Source: Knoellia flava TL1
GTDB taxonomy: Bacteria > Actinomycetota > Actinomycetes > Actinomycetales > Dermatophilaceae
Reading direction: 5' to 3'
Length of the DNA: 64,000 nt
Assembly: GCF_000768675.1 (NCBI RefSeq)
Contig: NZ_AVPI01000001.1
Location: 1 to 64,000 of the forward strand
The notes below the pieces were generated by a model. The model saw nothing but the letters and a program-made list of their open reading frames with translations. It was not told the origin of the DNA and searched no databases. The position numbers and the translations under genes were made by a program. Positions 28,272-36,820 of this stretch are shown here, one piece after another. Within the stretch, counting starts at the first letter, position 1. Every line of letters starts with the position of its first letter.

Positions 28272-28808
28272 GTGGTTGGGGTGAGTCCAAGGTCCACGCG
28301 TGGCTCGGACGCGGTCGCGCAGCTCAAGTCGGATCTCGGCAGCGACATCAAGGAACGCGGGCCGCAGGCGCAGGACGAGCTGACGGCCGAGGGTACCTAC
28401 GAGCCCACCGCCGACGAGGCCAAGACGATGCTCGAGGCCGTCAGGAAGCGCGCGGACGGATGGCGCAACGGGATCGGCGCGACCTTCACCCTCATCCTGG
28501 CCAGCCTGGCGATCAAGCCCGGCGAAGGCTTCATGAAGTACACCGGCGACACCCGGACGGCCCTGATGGCCGTCCTCGGGCTGTCGATCGCCAGCGCTCT
28601 GGCGGGCCTCCTCCTGCTCGTGCGCGCCGCCAACGGGCCCTCGTGGCTCACCGAGCTCGTAGGTCCGGATGCAACCCCCGAGCGCTACCTGCACCGGGTG
28701 GCCGGAGCTCGACAGGACATGAGACGCGGCCAGCTCGCCTGGGGGCTCTCGCTCGTCCTGTTCTGCATCGCCGTCGGCGTCACGTGGTTCTCGGCCTCAC
28801 CCACCTGA
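28272..28808 (+). CDS. Hypothetical membrane protein, 178 residues
   Basis: I do not recognise the family. An acidic, helical cytoplasmic N-terminus (~70 residues, DELTAEGTYEPTADEAKTML) leads into about three helices (FTLILASLAIKPG is weak; ALMAVLGLSIASALAGLLLL and LAWGLSLVLFCIAVGVTWF are strong). A second GTG three codons downstream (28281) is an equally good start. A TAGCCT at 28222 could be its -10 box. Confidence 0.6.
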   Translation: MVGVSPRSTRGSDAVAQLKSDLGSDIKERGPQAQDELTAEGTYEPTADEAKTMLEAVRKRADGWRNGIGATFTLILASLAIKPGEGFMKYTGDTRTALMAVLGLSIASALAGLLLLVRAANGPSWLTELVGPDATPERYLHRVAGARQDMRRGQLAWGLSLVLFCIAVGVTWFSASPT

Positions 28809-28904
28809 GCAGCAAGACGGCACCGCGGTGGCGGGATGGATGTCTCAGCCGGAAGAGCCCGCTGTGGCCGTCGTCGACTGTCGCCCTCCCACCGGACGCC
28901 GGGG

Positions 28905-30248
28905 TCAGTCGGGGTCGCGCGAGATCCCGGGCAGCAGGGTGTCCCCGGCGCGCAGCGCGTCCAGCGCGCCGGGGTGGTCGCCGATGAACTCGAGACCCTT
29001 GTGGCGGTAGCGCCATATCTGGAACGCGCCGAGGGACCACAGCAGGAACTGGACCGACATCGCGACCTTGAAGTCGTCGAGCTCGTAGGAGCCCGGCCCC
29101 TCCGGCACGCGGTGGTCGAGGATGAAGCCGATGAGCGCCATCGTCACGAGCGAGGCGAAGAAGCCACCGATGTTGATGACGCCGGACGCGCGGCCGAGCC
29201 GGTCGGAGGGGTGGAAGCTGCGGGCGAGGTCGAAGCCGACCATCGACCCGGGCCCGCCGCACCCGGTGACGCAGACGAGCAGGACGAGCAGGGGCAGCGG
29301 TGCCCGCCCCGGCCAGAGCAGGACGAGGGCCCACGTGCTCGCGATCGCCGCGACGATGGTGAGGACGATCTGCGAGCGCCGGTAGGGCAGCCGCCCGGTG
29401 AGGTGGCCGACGACCGGACCCGCCACCATCGACGCGAGGGTGAGCGTGATGAGCAGGCTGCCCGCCGTCGTCGGGCTGAGGCCCTGGCCCTCGACGAGGA
29501 ACGGGTAGCCCCAGAGCATCGTGAAGACGGTCGCGCCGAACTGCCCGGTGAAGTGGATCCACATCCCGAGCCGGGTCCCGGGGTTGCCCCAGACCTCGCC
29601 GAGCGTGCGGGCCAGCGCGCGCACCTTGATCTTCTCGACGGCGACGCCCGCGTAGGGCGAGTCCTTGACGACGAGGAAGAGCGCGACCGAGAGCAGTGCA
29701 CCCGCACCCGCCGCGATGCCGAACGACCGCTCCCACCCGTAGCGGTCGAGGGCCGCCGCGAGCGGGGTGGCGGCCGCGACCGCTCCGAGCTGGCCGACCA
29801 TGCCGCTCAGCTGCGTGATGACCGGCGCCTGCTTGACCCGGAACCACAACGCGACGAGCCGGAGCATGCTCGTGAAGATCATCGCGTCTCCCATGCCGAG
29901 CAGCACGCGCGCCGCGAGCCCGACCCCGAAGCTGCCCGCGAAGGCGAACCACAGCTGCCCGATGGAGATGAGCGCCAGCCCGACGAGGAGGAGCCGGCGC
30001 GAGCCGAAGCGGTCGAGGAGCACACCCACGGGGATCTGCATGCCGGCATACACGACGAGCTGGACGACCGTGAAGGTCGCGAGCTGCGACGCCGTGATGT
30101 CGAACCGCTGTGCCGCAACGAGACCGGCGACACCGAGCGACGTGCGGTGGAAGACGGCGACGGTGTAGACCGAGAGCGCGACGACCCAGATGACCCAGGC
30201 CCGGCGACGCCCGATGTCGTGGATCTGCCGTCGCAGGGGTCGCGTCAC
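28905..30248 (-). CDS. Major facilitator superfamily transporter
   Basis: The 447-residue product has twelve predicted helices, with the MFS loop signature GVLLDRFGSRRLLLVG between helices 2 and 3. It resembles nitrate/drug-type MFS carriers in general, but the substrate is not evident. A GTG starts the gene. No regulator lies alongside. Confidence 0.85.
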   Translation of the reverse strand: MTRPLRRQIHDIGRRRAWVIWVVALSVYTVAVFHRTSLGVAGLVAAQRFDITASQLATFTVVQLVVYAGMQIPVGVLLDRFGSRRLLLVGLALISIGQLWFAFAGSFGVGLAARVLLGMGDAMIFTSMLRLVALWFRVKQAPVITQLSGMVGQLGAVAAATPLAAALDRYGWERSFGIAAGAGALLSVALFLVVKDSPYAGVAVEKIKVRALARTLGEVWGNPGTRLGMWIHFTGQFGATVFTMLWGYPFLVEGQGLSPTTAGSLLITLTLASMVAGPVVGHLTGRLPYRRSQIVLTIVAAIASTWALVLLWPGRAPLPLLVLLVCVTGCGGPGSMVGFDLARSFHPSDRLGRASGVINIGGFFASLVTMALIGFILDHRVPEGPGSYELDDFKVAMSVQFLLWSLGAFQIWRYRHKGLEFIGDHPGALDALRAGDTLLPGISRDPD

Positions 30249-30315
30249 CGCTCGATTCTATGGACGACCCTCGTATGCCGTCCGCGCCGTCCACGCCGCG
30301 GCTCGCCCCGGGTGG

Positions 30316-30774
30316 TCAGCCCACGGGGATGAGGACCCGCGTGCGCCACGTCGCCGGGTCGGGCGCAGTGGTCGGGTCGGTGAGGTACTCCTCCCACATG
30401 TCGCCCCCGCTGCTCAGGCCGTGCTCCCCCGCCCAGCGCAGGGCCTCGTCGTAGGTACGGCCGAGGGTCTCGTAGGGACCGACGTGCATGGCCTCGACGG
30501 CTCGGCAGGCCGGCAGTGCGCCCGCCCGGACGTCGTCCTCGGCCCGGACGAACGCGGACGTGGGGAACCCGGCCTCCACCTCGACCGTCGTGGTGGGTGC
30601 GCCGAGGTAGCGGGTGAAGGGCGGCCCGGTGACCTTCACGCCCTGGCGGGCAGTCGTGGCCATCACCGAAGAGAAGGCTTCGCCGACGAAGTCGGCGATC
30701 TCGGTCATCGGCACCACGTCCGCCACCACGGCGACCGCCTGTTGCTCGAGCTCCACGATCCTCGGCTCCGTCAT
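30316..30774 (-). CDS. GyrI-like effector-binding domain protein
   Basis: The 152-residue product is a stand-alone GyrI/SOUL-like small-molecule binding domain: PRIVELEQQAVAVVADVV, GPPFTRYLG, ACRAVEAMHVGPYETLGRTYDEALRWA and a TRVLIPVG end. These domains bind drugs or act as inhibitors, and here no AraC-type DNA-binding part is attached. The start is the ATG at 30774; the much longer open frame upstream crosses the tRNA gene and is not real. Confidence 0.8.
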   Translation of the reverse strand: MTEPRIVELEQQAVAVVADVVPMTEIADFVGEAFSSVMATTARQGVKVTGPPFTRYLGAPTTTVEVEAGFPTSAFVRAEDDVRAGALPACRAVEAMHVGPYETLGRTYDEALRWAGEHGLSSGGDMWEEYLTDPTTAPDPATWRTRVLIPVG

Positions 30775-30927
30775 GGCTCCACCGTGGCCCCGCCGCCCTC
30801 GCGACGTCAGGGACGTTCGTCCCGCCGAAGCGGGCCTGCACTCGGGGGCGCGGCAGTGACGACTCCCCACACCGGAGTCGGCAGGTAGAGTGCAGGACGC
30901 CGTCGGGGGCATCGCTCGCCGACGCGC

Positions 30928-31000
30928 GCTGGCGTGGCGCAATCGGTAGCGCACCTGTCTTGTAAACAGGTGGTTGAGAGTTCGAGTCTCTTCGCCAGCT
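30928..31000 (+). tRNA. tRNA-Thr (anticodon TGT)
   Basis: All arms pair: acceptor GCTGGCG/CGCCAGC, D stem GCGC/GCGC, anticodon stem CCTGT/ACAGG with loop CTTGTAA (anticodon 30961-30963), and T stem GAGAG/CTCTT with loop TTCGAGT; no encoded CCA. TAGAGT at 30886 may be the -10 box. Its 3' half is the left attachment site of the genomic island. The T stem is A/T-rich with a G-T pair, unlike the two remnants downstream, suggesting that this end came from the element. Confidence 0.97.
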
Positions 31001-31002
31001 CT
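30957..31002 (+). other. attL: left boundary of the genomic island in tRNA-Thr
   Basis: The 46 bases from the anticodon arm to AGCTCT just past the tRNA end reappear at 51841-51886 and, more diverged, at 54131-54176. Placement at the 3' end of a tRNA gene is the classic tyrosine-integrase target. Confidence 0.85.
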
Positions 31003-31174
31003 GTGCTTGAGGCCCCGGATAGTGCCCCTGACCTGTGGTCTTGCCTCTATGAGTGGTGAGTCGAGGCGCGGACACGAGTGGGCACAGGGCAGGACTCCAC
31101 TCTGGGATCGCACAGGGATAGCACAAAACGAGCGGGACTGCTGACGATTTGATTGACACTTCGGGTGTGGTGAT

Positions 31175-32047
31175 TCAGGCCGCGTGTGTCGGCCAGTAGA
31201 TGGTCTCAAACTCGACCGGGGTGGTCTTGCCGAGGGAGCGCTGCCGGCGTCGGCGGTGGTAGGTCCGTTCGATCCAGGTGACGATCGCCAGGCGCAGCTG
31301 GTCGCGGGTGTCCCAGCGGCGGCTGTTGAGGACGTTCTTCTGCAGGAGCGCGAAGAAGGACTCCATCGCGGCGTTGTCGGCGCTGGAGGCGACCCGGCCC
31401 ATGGACCCGAGCAGGCCGTGGTGGTGCAACGCGGCGACGTAGGGCCGGGAGCGGAACTGGCTGCCGCGGTCGGCGTGGATCACGCAGCCGGTGACCGTGT
31501 GAGGTCCGCGGCGGGCGACGGCCATCTCGAGGGCGTTCACGGCCAGCGCGGCGGGCATCCGGTCCCCGATGGAGTAACCGACGATCCGCCGGGACCAGAC
31601 GTCCTTGACCGCGCACAGGTACAGCTTCCCCTCGGCGGTGGGGTGCTCGGTGATGTCGGTCAGCCACAACCGGTTCGGGCCCTCGGCGGTGAAGTCGCGT
31701 TCGACGAGGTCGTCGTGCACCGGCGGGCCCGGCTTCTTCCACCGGCCCCGGCTACGGGCGTGCGCGGACACGATTCGGGCCTGCGAGCAGATCTTCCACA
31801 CTCGCCGTTCCGACAGCTGATGGCCGGCGGCGGCGAGCTCGTCGGCGATGAACCGGTATCCGAAGCCCGGGTCGTCGGCGTGCACCTCGAACGCGGCATG
31901 CGTGGCGTACGCGTCGACCAGGTCCCGGTCACTGACCGGATCGGCCTGCCAGGCGTAGAACGCTTGCGGCGAGAACTTCAGCACCCGGCAGGTCACCACG
32001 ACAGGGATCCCGTCGGCGGCAAGGTCACGGACCAGCGGGTACGTCAT
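31175..32047 (-). CDS. IS3-family transposase OrfB
   Basis: The 290-residue catalytic part has the HTH_21 segment and the DDE integrase core: LWLTDITEHP (first Asp), VIHADRGSQF (second Asp) and SADNAAMESFF with the catalytic Glu. The ATG at 32047 overlaps the end of the orfA frame (AAAATGA), the usual place for a -1 frameshift making the fused transposase. OrfB looks intact, but the fusion cannot form normally because orfA carries a stop codon. Confidence 0.93.
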   Translation of the reverse strand: MTYPLVRDLAADGIPVVVTCRVLKFSPQAFYAWQADPVSDRDLVDAYATHAAFEVHADDPGFGYRFIADELAAAGHQLSERRVWKICSQARIVSAHARSRGRWKKPGPPVHDDLVERDFTAEGPNRLWLTDITEHPTAEGKLYLCAVKDVWSRRIVGYSIGDRMPAALAVNALEMAVARRGPHTVTGCVIHADRGSQFRSRPYVAALHHHGLLGSMGRVASSADNAAMESFFALLQKNVLNSRRWDTRDQLRLAIVTWIERTYHRRRRQRSLGKTTPVEFETIYWPTHAA

Positions 32048-32343
32048 TTTGGGGACTGGCCCAGCCTCAGGTTCGCCTGCGACAGGTACGCCGCCGCACG
32101 GCGCAGGACCTCGTTCTCCTGCTCCAGCAGGCGAATCTTCTTCTTCGCCTCGCGCAGGTCTTCGGACTCGGCCTTGGTCACGCCGGGACGGTGACCGTCT
32201 TCGACATCGGCCTAGCGGAGCCAGTTCCGCAGACACGACTCGGAGATCCCGAAGTCCTTCGCGAGCTGGGCGATCGGAGCCTCGCGACGACGCGCGACTG
32301 CGACCACGTCATCACGGAACTCCTTGGGGTGGGCTGCTGGCAT
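32044..32343 (-). pseudogene. IS3 orfA interrupted by an amber codon
   Basis: Starting at ATG 32343 (site GGAAGGATG) the frame reads MPAAHPKEFRDDVV and a helix-turn-helix (IAQLAKDFGISESCLRNWLR), then TAG at 32214-32212, then continues in the same frame as ADVEDGHRPG and the leucine-zipper (KKKIRLLEQENEVLRRAAAYL) to the normal end at 32044. The stop falls right after the HTH, so only a 43-residue fragment is made. Confidence 0.85.
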
Positions 32344-32506
32344 GTCGACATCCTTCCAGCGGCGACCGCATGTCCCCACAGTCCAGGTGTCAACCGAACC
32401 TTCAGCAGTCCCACCTGTACAAGCGGCCACGCTTCCTTAGACCGCTTGGAACGCTCTCTCAGACAAACCTCAGTGGGCCACGCTGAACGTGTCCTACAGT
32501 TCCGGC

Positions 32507-33145
32507 GTGGCAATCTTTCAGGAACTCACAGGCCAGGGTCGGGTGGTCGGCGGGCATCTGGCAACGGGCACAGTCGTGGCAGGCGGGGCAGGCCCGTTCT
32601 CCAAGAACAACGACCTCTCCATTCAGCACGCCTCCAATCCGTTCAAACGCCACAGGATCAACGCCGACACCATCACGGAGTGGGAAGAGATCCAGACGAA
32701 AGAGGGCCTCGCAGGGGCAGTGGGTCGAGCCGCGGCCGGTGCCGCCATTCCCGGTCGAATCGGCAAGGCGGTCGGGGCAGGCCTTGGCGCAGCAGTCAGT
32801 TCTGGACATACCGTGCGCGTCATCTGGGCTGATGGCAAGCAGTCGATCATCGAACTCCCCGAGAAGCAGTTCATGGTCATGTCCGTGATCCTGAAGGACC
32901 TCCAGATAGTTGCTGACCTTCCAGTCCAGGAAGTCCCTGAATCACAGCCCGGCGTGGGCGGAAAGTTTGCTGACCTCGCGGCATCGGTACTCGGGAGGTC
33001 CCGCGCACCCATCGCCACAGCAGACACTGCCACCGCGCCAGATCCCGCCGACCAGATCGCGAAGCTGGCGGCGCTCCATGCCCAAGGCATCCTCACGGAC
33101 ACGGAGTTCGCCGACAAGAAGGCCGAGCTCCTCAGGCGCCTCTAG
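32507..33145 (+). CDS. SHOCT-domain protein
   Basis: The 212-residue product ends with a short C-terminal domain (SHOCT): DQIAKLAALHAQGILTDTEF, then DKKAELLRRL. Residues 80-110 form a Gly/Ala-rich hydrophobic patch (LAGAVGRAAAGAAIPGRIGK) and the middle is beta-rich. The GTG at 32507 is chosen because TACAGT lies six bases upstream, implying a leaderless mRNA, instead of an earlier GTG (32489) lying in the promoter. SHOCT domains often mediate oligomerisation; the function here is unknown. Confidence 0.75.
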   Translation: MAIFQELTGQGRVVGGHLATGTVVAGGAGPFSKNNDLSIQHASNPFKRHRINADTITEWEEIQTKEGLAGAVGRAAAGAAIPGRIGKAVGAGLGAAVSSGHTVRVIWADGKQSIIELPEKQFMVMSVILKDLQIVADLPVQEVPESQPGVGGKFADLAASVLGRSRAPIATADTATAPDPADQIAKLAALHAQGILTDTEFADKKAELLRRL

Positions 33146-33305
33146 CGGCGCAACGAGATCACTGGCGCCTGGCGAGATCTCCGAGATCCACGGTGTGAGC
33201 GTATGGATGAACCCAACGTTGCCCGGCTTGAACGGGCGGCCCCCTCGCCAAAGGCGGATGGACGGTCTGGGTGAAGCGGAGCGCGGTGAAAGACCCCCAT
33301 CGCCT

Positions 33306-33875
33306 CTAATTCTGTGTCCGGTGATGTGGGTCTTCTTCTCGTCGCCACTGGGCGAAATGGACCAGTTTGGTCACCTTCGCCGTCACCAGGCTTTGCTGTA
33401 GATGCCGCATGGCGTACTCCAGATACGTCGCGGATATGTCTTGCCAGTATGGATCAGGTTTGCTGAGCGGGTAGCCGCGCATCTCGGCATCGATGGCGGC
33501 AAGTGCAGAGCTACCGAAGTAGTTTCCAATCGCCGCTCTAACGTCACGCTGGAGACTTGAGAGTTCTCGAGGGAGAGCCGCCGCGTGCTGCATGCATACC
33601 TCTTCGAATGCGTAGACGGCGAGAGACACCGCATTGGGCGTCGGAGGCGTGGCAGTGGACTCATGGACGAGTGCTCGGAGCTGTGCCATGGCTGGAAGAA
33701 GACGGTCAACAGCTTGGACGTGAGCGTCGGACGCACGCTTGGCCCGTCCCGAGCTCTTCGCCAGTGTCCATGCCCCGATCCAGGACAACGCCATCGTGAG
33801 CAGACCCCACGCCACCTCCGCCCAAGTCATGGAGCGATCATGTACCTGAGCTCGGACATTGACGCTCACCGGCAC
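33306..33875 (-). CDS. Hypothetical protein with one N-terminal membrane helix
   Basis: The 189-residue product is unrecognised. After ~15 residues it has one helix (WAEVAWGLLTMALSWIGAWTL), then a soluble helical domain (AVDRLLPAMAQLRALVHE; AVYAFEEVCMQHAAALPREL; YLEYAMRHLQQSL). The GTG at 33875 has a GGAAGGGG site; an ATG at 33830 is an alternative that would remove the leader. GC is lower than in the surrounding chromosome. Confidence 0.55.
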   Translation of the reverse strand: MPVSVNVRAQVHDRSMTWAEVAWGLLTMALSWIGAWTLAKSSGRAKRASDAHVQAVDRLLPAMAQLRALVHESTATPPTPNAVSLAVYAFEEVCMQHAAALPRELSSLQRDVRAAIGNYFGSSALAAIDAEMRGYPLSKPDPYWQDISATYLEYAMRHLQQSLVTAKVTKLVHFAQWRREEDPHHRTQN

Positions 33876-33944
33876 GCGGCCCCTTCCTACCTTCTCAGGC
33901 TCCGCGGAGAACCCGTTGGCCCGAAGCCGACAGAAGCTGCCAGC

Positions 33945-34697
33945 TCAGCTCGCGGTATTGGCGATCCACGCCCTCATGCGGCGTTGGCGCTGCTTGATGA
34001 GTGACAGCGTGGCTTCCATACAGGTCACATACTCGTCGACGGTCCGCGGTGTGCCTGTCCGGGCGAAGTCCTCGAGCGGCACATAGAACCGGACCTTTTC
34101 GTAGTCGGGGGTGACCAGGTCCTGGAAGTGGAAGAAGGTCACGAATTCGTCGAAGCCCTCGAACAACGCGAAGAAGTCCTCGTACGCGGCCAGAACATCC
34201 GCGAGAGGGCTGTCTTCCTGCCCCTGATAGTGGCGCCGAATGCACTCGAGGGTGAGGTCCATGCGATCGGCGATGGCTGAGCGGGTTCCTCTTGCCTGAT
34301 TGATGGTTGGCCGGTCCTTCGGCCTCACTAGCCAGATCATGGTGCTTCCGACTGTGTACGGCGGATTCAAGTAGCGAGTCTTCTGCTCCGAGCTCAATGC
34401 CGCGATCGAGTCCACAAGCGCCTTCGGTCGCAACCAACCCGTGTAGGAATTGGTGATCGCATCACTGCCGAACCAATGCTGATCACCTGAGGCATCCGTG
34501 TAGATGAGGTATCCCTCGCGCCGGGTCGCGGGCGCCTCCAGAGCGAACACGTTCCCCGACCTCAAAGGCTTGGACCACAACAGCTGGTGATATCGGCGCA
34601 GCGTCGGGCTGTCACTGTCGGCATCGGGCCTTGTCGCTCGCGGTTGGTCCGTCTCGAAGTTGAACCCATCATCGAAATCAGGCTCGGCCGGAGGCAT
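33945..34697 (-). CDS. DUF6994-like hypothetical protein
   Basis: The 250-residue product resembles what I recall of DUF6994: FDDGFNFETDQP, SPTLRRYHQLLWSKPLRSG, then TVGSTMIWLVRP and INQARGTRSAIADRMDLTLECIRRHY. It is soluble, aromatic-rich and ends with a basic helix (SLIKQRQRRMRAWI). Members occur scattered in actinobacterial accessory DNA, with no known role. It starts 69 bases upstream of nothing recognisable and ends 70 bases before the preceding minus-strand gene. Confidence 0.6.
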   Translation of the reverse strand: MPPAEPDFDDGFNFETDQPRATRPDADSDSPTLRRYHQLLWSKPLRSGNVFALEAPATRREGYLIYTDASGDQHWFGSDAITNSYTGWLRPKALVDSIAALSSEQKTRYLNPPYTVGSTMIWLVRPKDRPTINQARGTRSAIADRMDLTLECIRRHYQGQEDSPLADVLAAYEDFFALFEGFDEFVTFFHFQDLVTPDYEKVRFYVPLEDFARTGTPRTVDEYVTCMEATLSLIKQRQRRMRAWIANTAS

Positions 34698-35037
34698 AGC
34701 GACATGCTCTCAGGGATCCTGCTGCTTCGGCAGGTTCTCGTTACCTGCGCCGTTAGCTTCGGTTCCGATGGCGGGTAACGCAGCTTCATCATGGCTCGAG
34801 GCCGATGAACCCGAACGTCAACGCACGACGGGCTGAAGTGCCGCAAGTTTTCACGTCCAAGTCGCGGCTCGCCAGCACATTATCCATTCTCGGACACCCG
34901 ATTGGTCCGCCATCCGGTTGCTAGCCGGCACGTGGCGGAGTGGCGTCACTGGCCGCCTCGTGCTTCAGATGTGGCGCTCGCTGAATGGGACAACGGGATT
35001 CCCTGCGCCGGCCCGCATGGCTGGCTAGCGTGATGAC
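34698..35037. other. 340-base gene-free stretch in the island
   Basis: This is AT-richer than the chromosome. It holds the divergent promoters of the genes at 34697 (minus) and 35038 (plus); TAGCGT at 35026-35031 is a good -10 box for the latter. No hairpin, RNA gene or reading frame with good support was seen. Confidence 0.5.
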
Positions 35038-35724
35038 ATGCTCGAACCGACGGTGGCTGAGGCGGCATCTTGGGGGCTCGCGGCTGCACTGGCGAGACGT
35101 CATCCTGAACTTGTTGTGCGACGCGAGCACCCCGGAGGCGGTCAGTACGACGTGTTGGCTGTTCGCAGTCTTCAGGGCTGCGCGGTGATGTTGAACCGCA
35201 CCGGAACGATCCAGGTGCACAAGCGCGATGACGGTCGCGAACCGGACTGGGAACCGTTGTCATGGGCGTCGGCGCTCGAGCTTGACCAGAAGGACCTGTG
35301 CCGCCAACTGGAGTCGGCCGCAGGGTTGCGGAGTGTGTCGGCAACGCCCCAGTCGACTCAACGTGTGCTGGTCTATAGAGTCCTGGCGGCCATAGCCGGG
35401 CTCCACATACTGCGCCCAAGGGTCGAGATCACGATGGGTGCCATCGACACGTCCGGTTCCTTCGGGGGCCCCGCCGAATGGCTTGTGCGGTTTCCCGAGA
35501 TCGCCGCAATTGTGAAGCGCGACCAAAGGCGCGGTGAAGAACCACGGTTCGCCTATTGGCACGCAGGTGCCCGCGACTTCGAAGTCGCATTCGACGTGAA
35601 CACGGGGGATGTGTGGTCCTTGGCGGGTCGCAGGTCGAATCTCTTGGTCGCGTATACGAAAGGTGGGCGACGCATGCCGGCCCTGGTGTCACAGGTTCTG
35701 TCCATGGGGACGGACACGCGATGA
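35038..35724 (+). CDS. T3SS/YbjN-like peptide-chaperone family protein
   Basis: The 228-residue product begins AAALARRHPELVV, then REHPGGGQYDVLAV and LNRTGTIQVH, a pattern I associate with the actinobacterial T3SS-chaperone/YbjN-like (TY-Chap2) domain. The family name is tentative. A later helical part (LVYRVLAAIAGLHIL) is followed by a beta-rich end. TAGCGT six bases before the ATG suggests a leaderless message. The stop overlaps the start of a 50-codon gene (ATGA). Confidence 0.6.
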   Translation: MLEPTVAEAASWGLAAALARRHPELVVRREHPGGGQYDVLAVRSLQGCAVMLNRTGTIQVHKRDDGREPDWEPLSWASALELDQKDLCRQLESAAGLRSVSATPQSTQRVLVYRVLAAIAGLHILRPRVEITMGAIDTSGSFGGPAEWLVRFPEIAAIVKRDQRRGEEPRFAYWHAGARDFEVAFDVNTGDVWSLAGRRSNLLVAYTKGGRRMPALVSQVLSMGTDTR

Positions 35725-35873
35725 GGACGACCCGCCAAGCGGAATTGTGGCCTGAGGACGAACTGGAGGTTCAGCGACGATTACTCAGTTCAGCCGCGCT
35801 CATTCGCTTCGCCATCCAGTCTTCTGAGCTTCATCCTGAACACCGGGAGATGCGGAGGGTGGCTGGCGGTTGA
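35721..35873 (+). CDS. Small coupled protein, 50 residues
   Basis: The ATG overlaps the upstream stop by four bases, so translation is coupled. The product (MRTTRQAELWPEDELEVQRR, then a helix LLSSAALIRFAIQSSEL) is short, acidic-to-basic and helical. Codon use is plausible and the overlap supports it as real. It could be a partner of the chaperone-like protein; the family is not recognised. Confidence 0.5.
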   Translation: MRTTRQAELWPEDELEVQRRLLSSAALIRFAIQSSELHPEHREMRRVAGG

Positions 35874-36020
35874 GGGGGCCATGATCCAGGCAGGCAACTG
35901 GACGCCGCCGAAGTTCAGGCTCGGTGACACGGCGAAGGAGTCTCTTTTGAGGCGTACTCCAAGACGTGGCTGCGCGATAGACGGCTCAAGCCGCGGACCC
36001 GAGAGGGCTCTGCGGAGTGA
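35860..36020 (+). pseudogene. Remnant of a tyrosine integrase (N-terminal arm and core-binding region)
   Basis: In one frame WLAVEGAMIQAGNWTPPKF, continuing RLGDTAKES, reads like the arm-binding end of actinobacterial integrases; from 35943, in another frame, SFEAYSKTWLRDRRLKPRTR reads like the start of the SAM-like core-binding domain. A stop (TGA 35925-35927) lies in the second frame before it and another soon after. No catalytic domain (R..HxxR..Y) follows. This is the only trace of an integrase in the island. Confidence 0.6.
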
Positions 36021-36115
36021 CCCGGTGCGGTCCGCTGGATCTCGTCGAGTGGCCCGCATAGAGCAGGCCGGCCAGCCAGAATCAGCCGTTATCAGGCCCT
36101 AGCGAGGTAATCAGG

Positions 36116-36820
36116 ATGATCAAGGATCGATTCACGGCCCTACCGGAAAGCTGGACAGTCGCCGACGAGACAACGGTGAGCAAAAGCCTCGAAGCGGTTG
36201 GCGCCGCCCTAACTGCTCCCGCCGTAGTCGACAATCTGGTGGCCTACTACGCCCGAGACCGCAATTTCGCGGGAGCCACCTTCCTCGATCTGGACCCCGT
36301 CAGTCCGTGGGACCTGAATTCGTCGGACTTGCTAGCCCTGAACCTTCTGTCGGTCCAAGCGCCGCCGTACTCTGTTCGACGCCTGCTCGAGCCATCACCC
36401 GACCGCAACCTAGTGCTACGTCTCCTGTCCGAGGACTCGCTCCCCTTGGACGCCGACTTGGCGACGGCAGACCCCGCGACAATGACGGCAATGGCAGACC
36501 TGCACGAGGCGATCAAGGCCTGCCTCTCACCCGCCCACGTCAAGACGAAGAACTCTTGGGTGACCGCGTCAAAACTGTGTGCCAGGAAACGACCTGACCT
36601 GTTTCCAGTTCGGGACAGTGTGGTGTGTGGCTACTTAGGACTCGGCAACAACTACCAGGTCGACTGGCAGGTCTTCCGCAGGATCGTTCAGGAGACAAGC
36701 ATCCGAACTGCGATCGACGAGCGCATCGACGCCGCAGCGGCCAAGGGCGCAGCAATCGGCCATCCCAACCGGCGGCTTCGACACCTCGACGCCATCCTCT
36801 GGATGCACGCCAGGACCTGA
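36116..36820 (+). CDS. DUF6308-like hypothetical protein
   Basis: The 234-residue product resembles DUF6308: WDLNSSDLLALNLLSVQAPP, VRRLLEPSPDRNLVLRLL, then the basic core ASKLCARKRPDLFPVRDSVV and a C-terminal helix (RLRHLDAILWMHA). This is a soluble, mainly helical actinobacterial family of unknown function. A GAGG site precedes the ATG. Confidence 0.65.
   Translation: MIKDRFTALPESWTVADETTVSKSLEAVGAALTAPAVVDNLVAYYARDRNFAGATFLDLDPVSPWDLNSSDLLALNLLSVQAPPYSVRRLLEPSPDRNLVLRLLSEDSLPLDADLATADPATMTAMADLHEAIKACLSPAHVKTKNSWVTASKLCARKRPDLFPVRDSVVCGYLGLGNNYQVDWQVFRRIVQETSIRTAIDERIDAAAAKGAAIGHPNRRLRHLDAILWMHART

Larger units (their letters stand above)
31134..32413 (-). mobile_element. IS3-family insertion sequence
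   Basis: Terminal inverted repeats 31134-31158 and 32389-32413 (GGGACTGCTGA ... TTGACA) match at 21 of 25 positions. They enclose orfA and orfB in the usual overlapping order. A target duplication is not obvious (AGC on the left, ACC on the right). It sits 132 bases inside the island, next to attL, where an integrase gene would often be found. Confidence 0.9.

Noticed and set aside
35881-36102. A 73-codon gene starting MIQAGNW
   Set aside because: Its start reads as an integrase arm-binding region that continues upstream without a start and shifts frame, so it is treated as a remnant.
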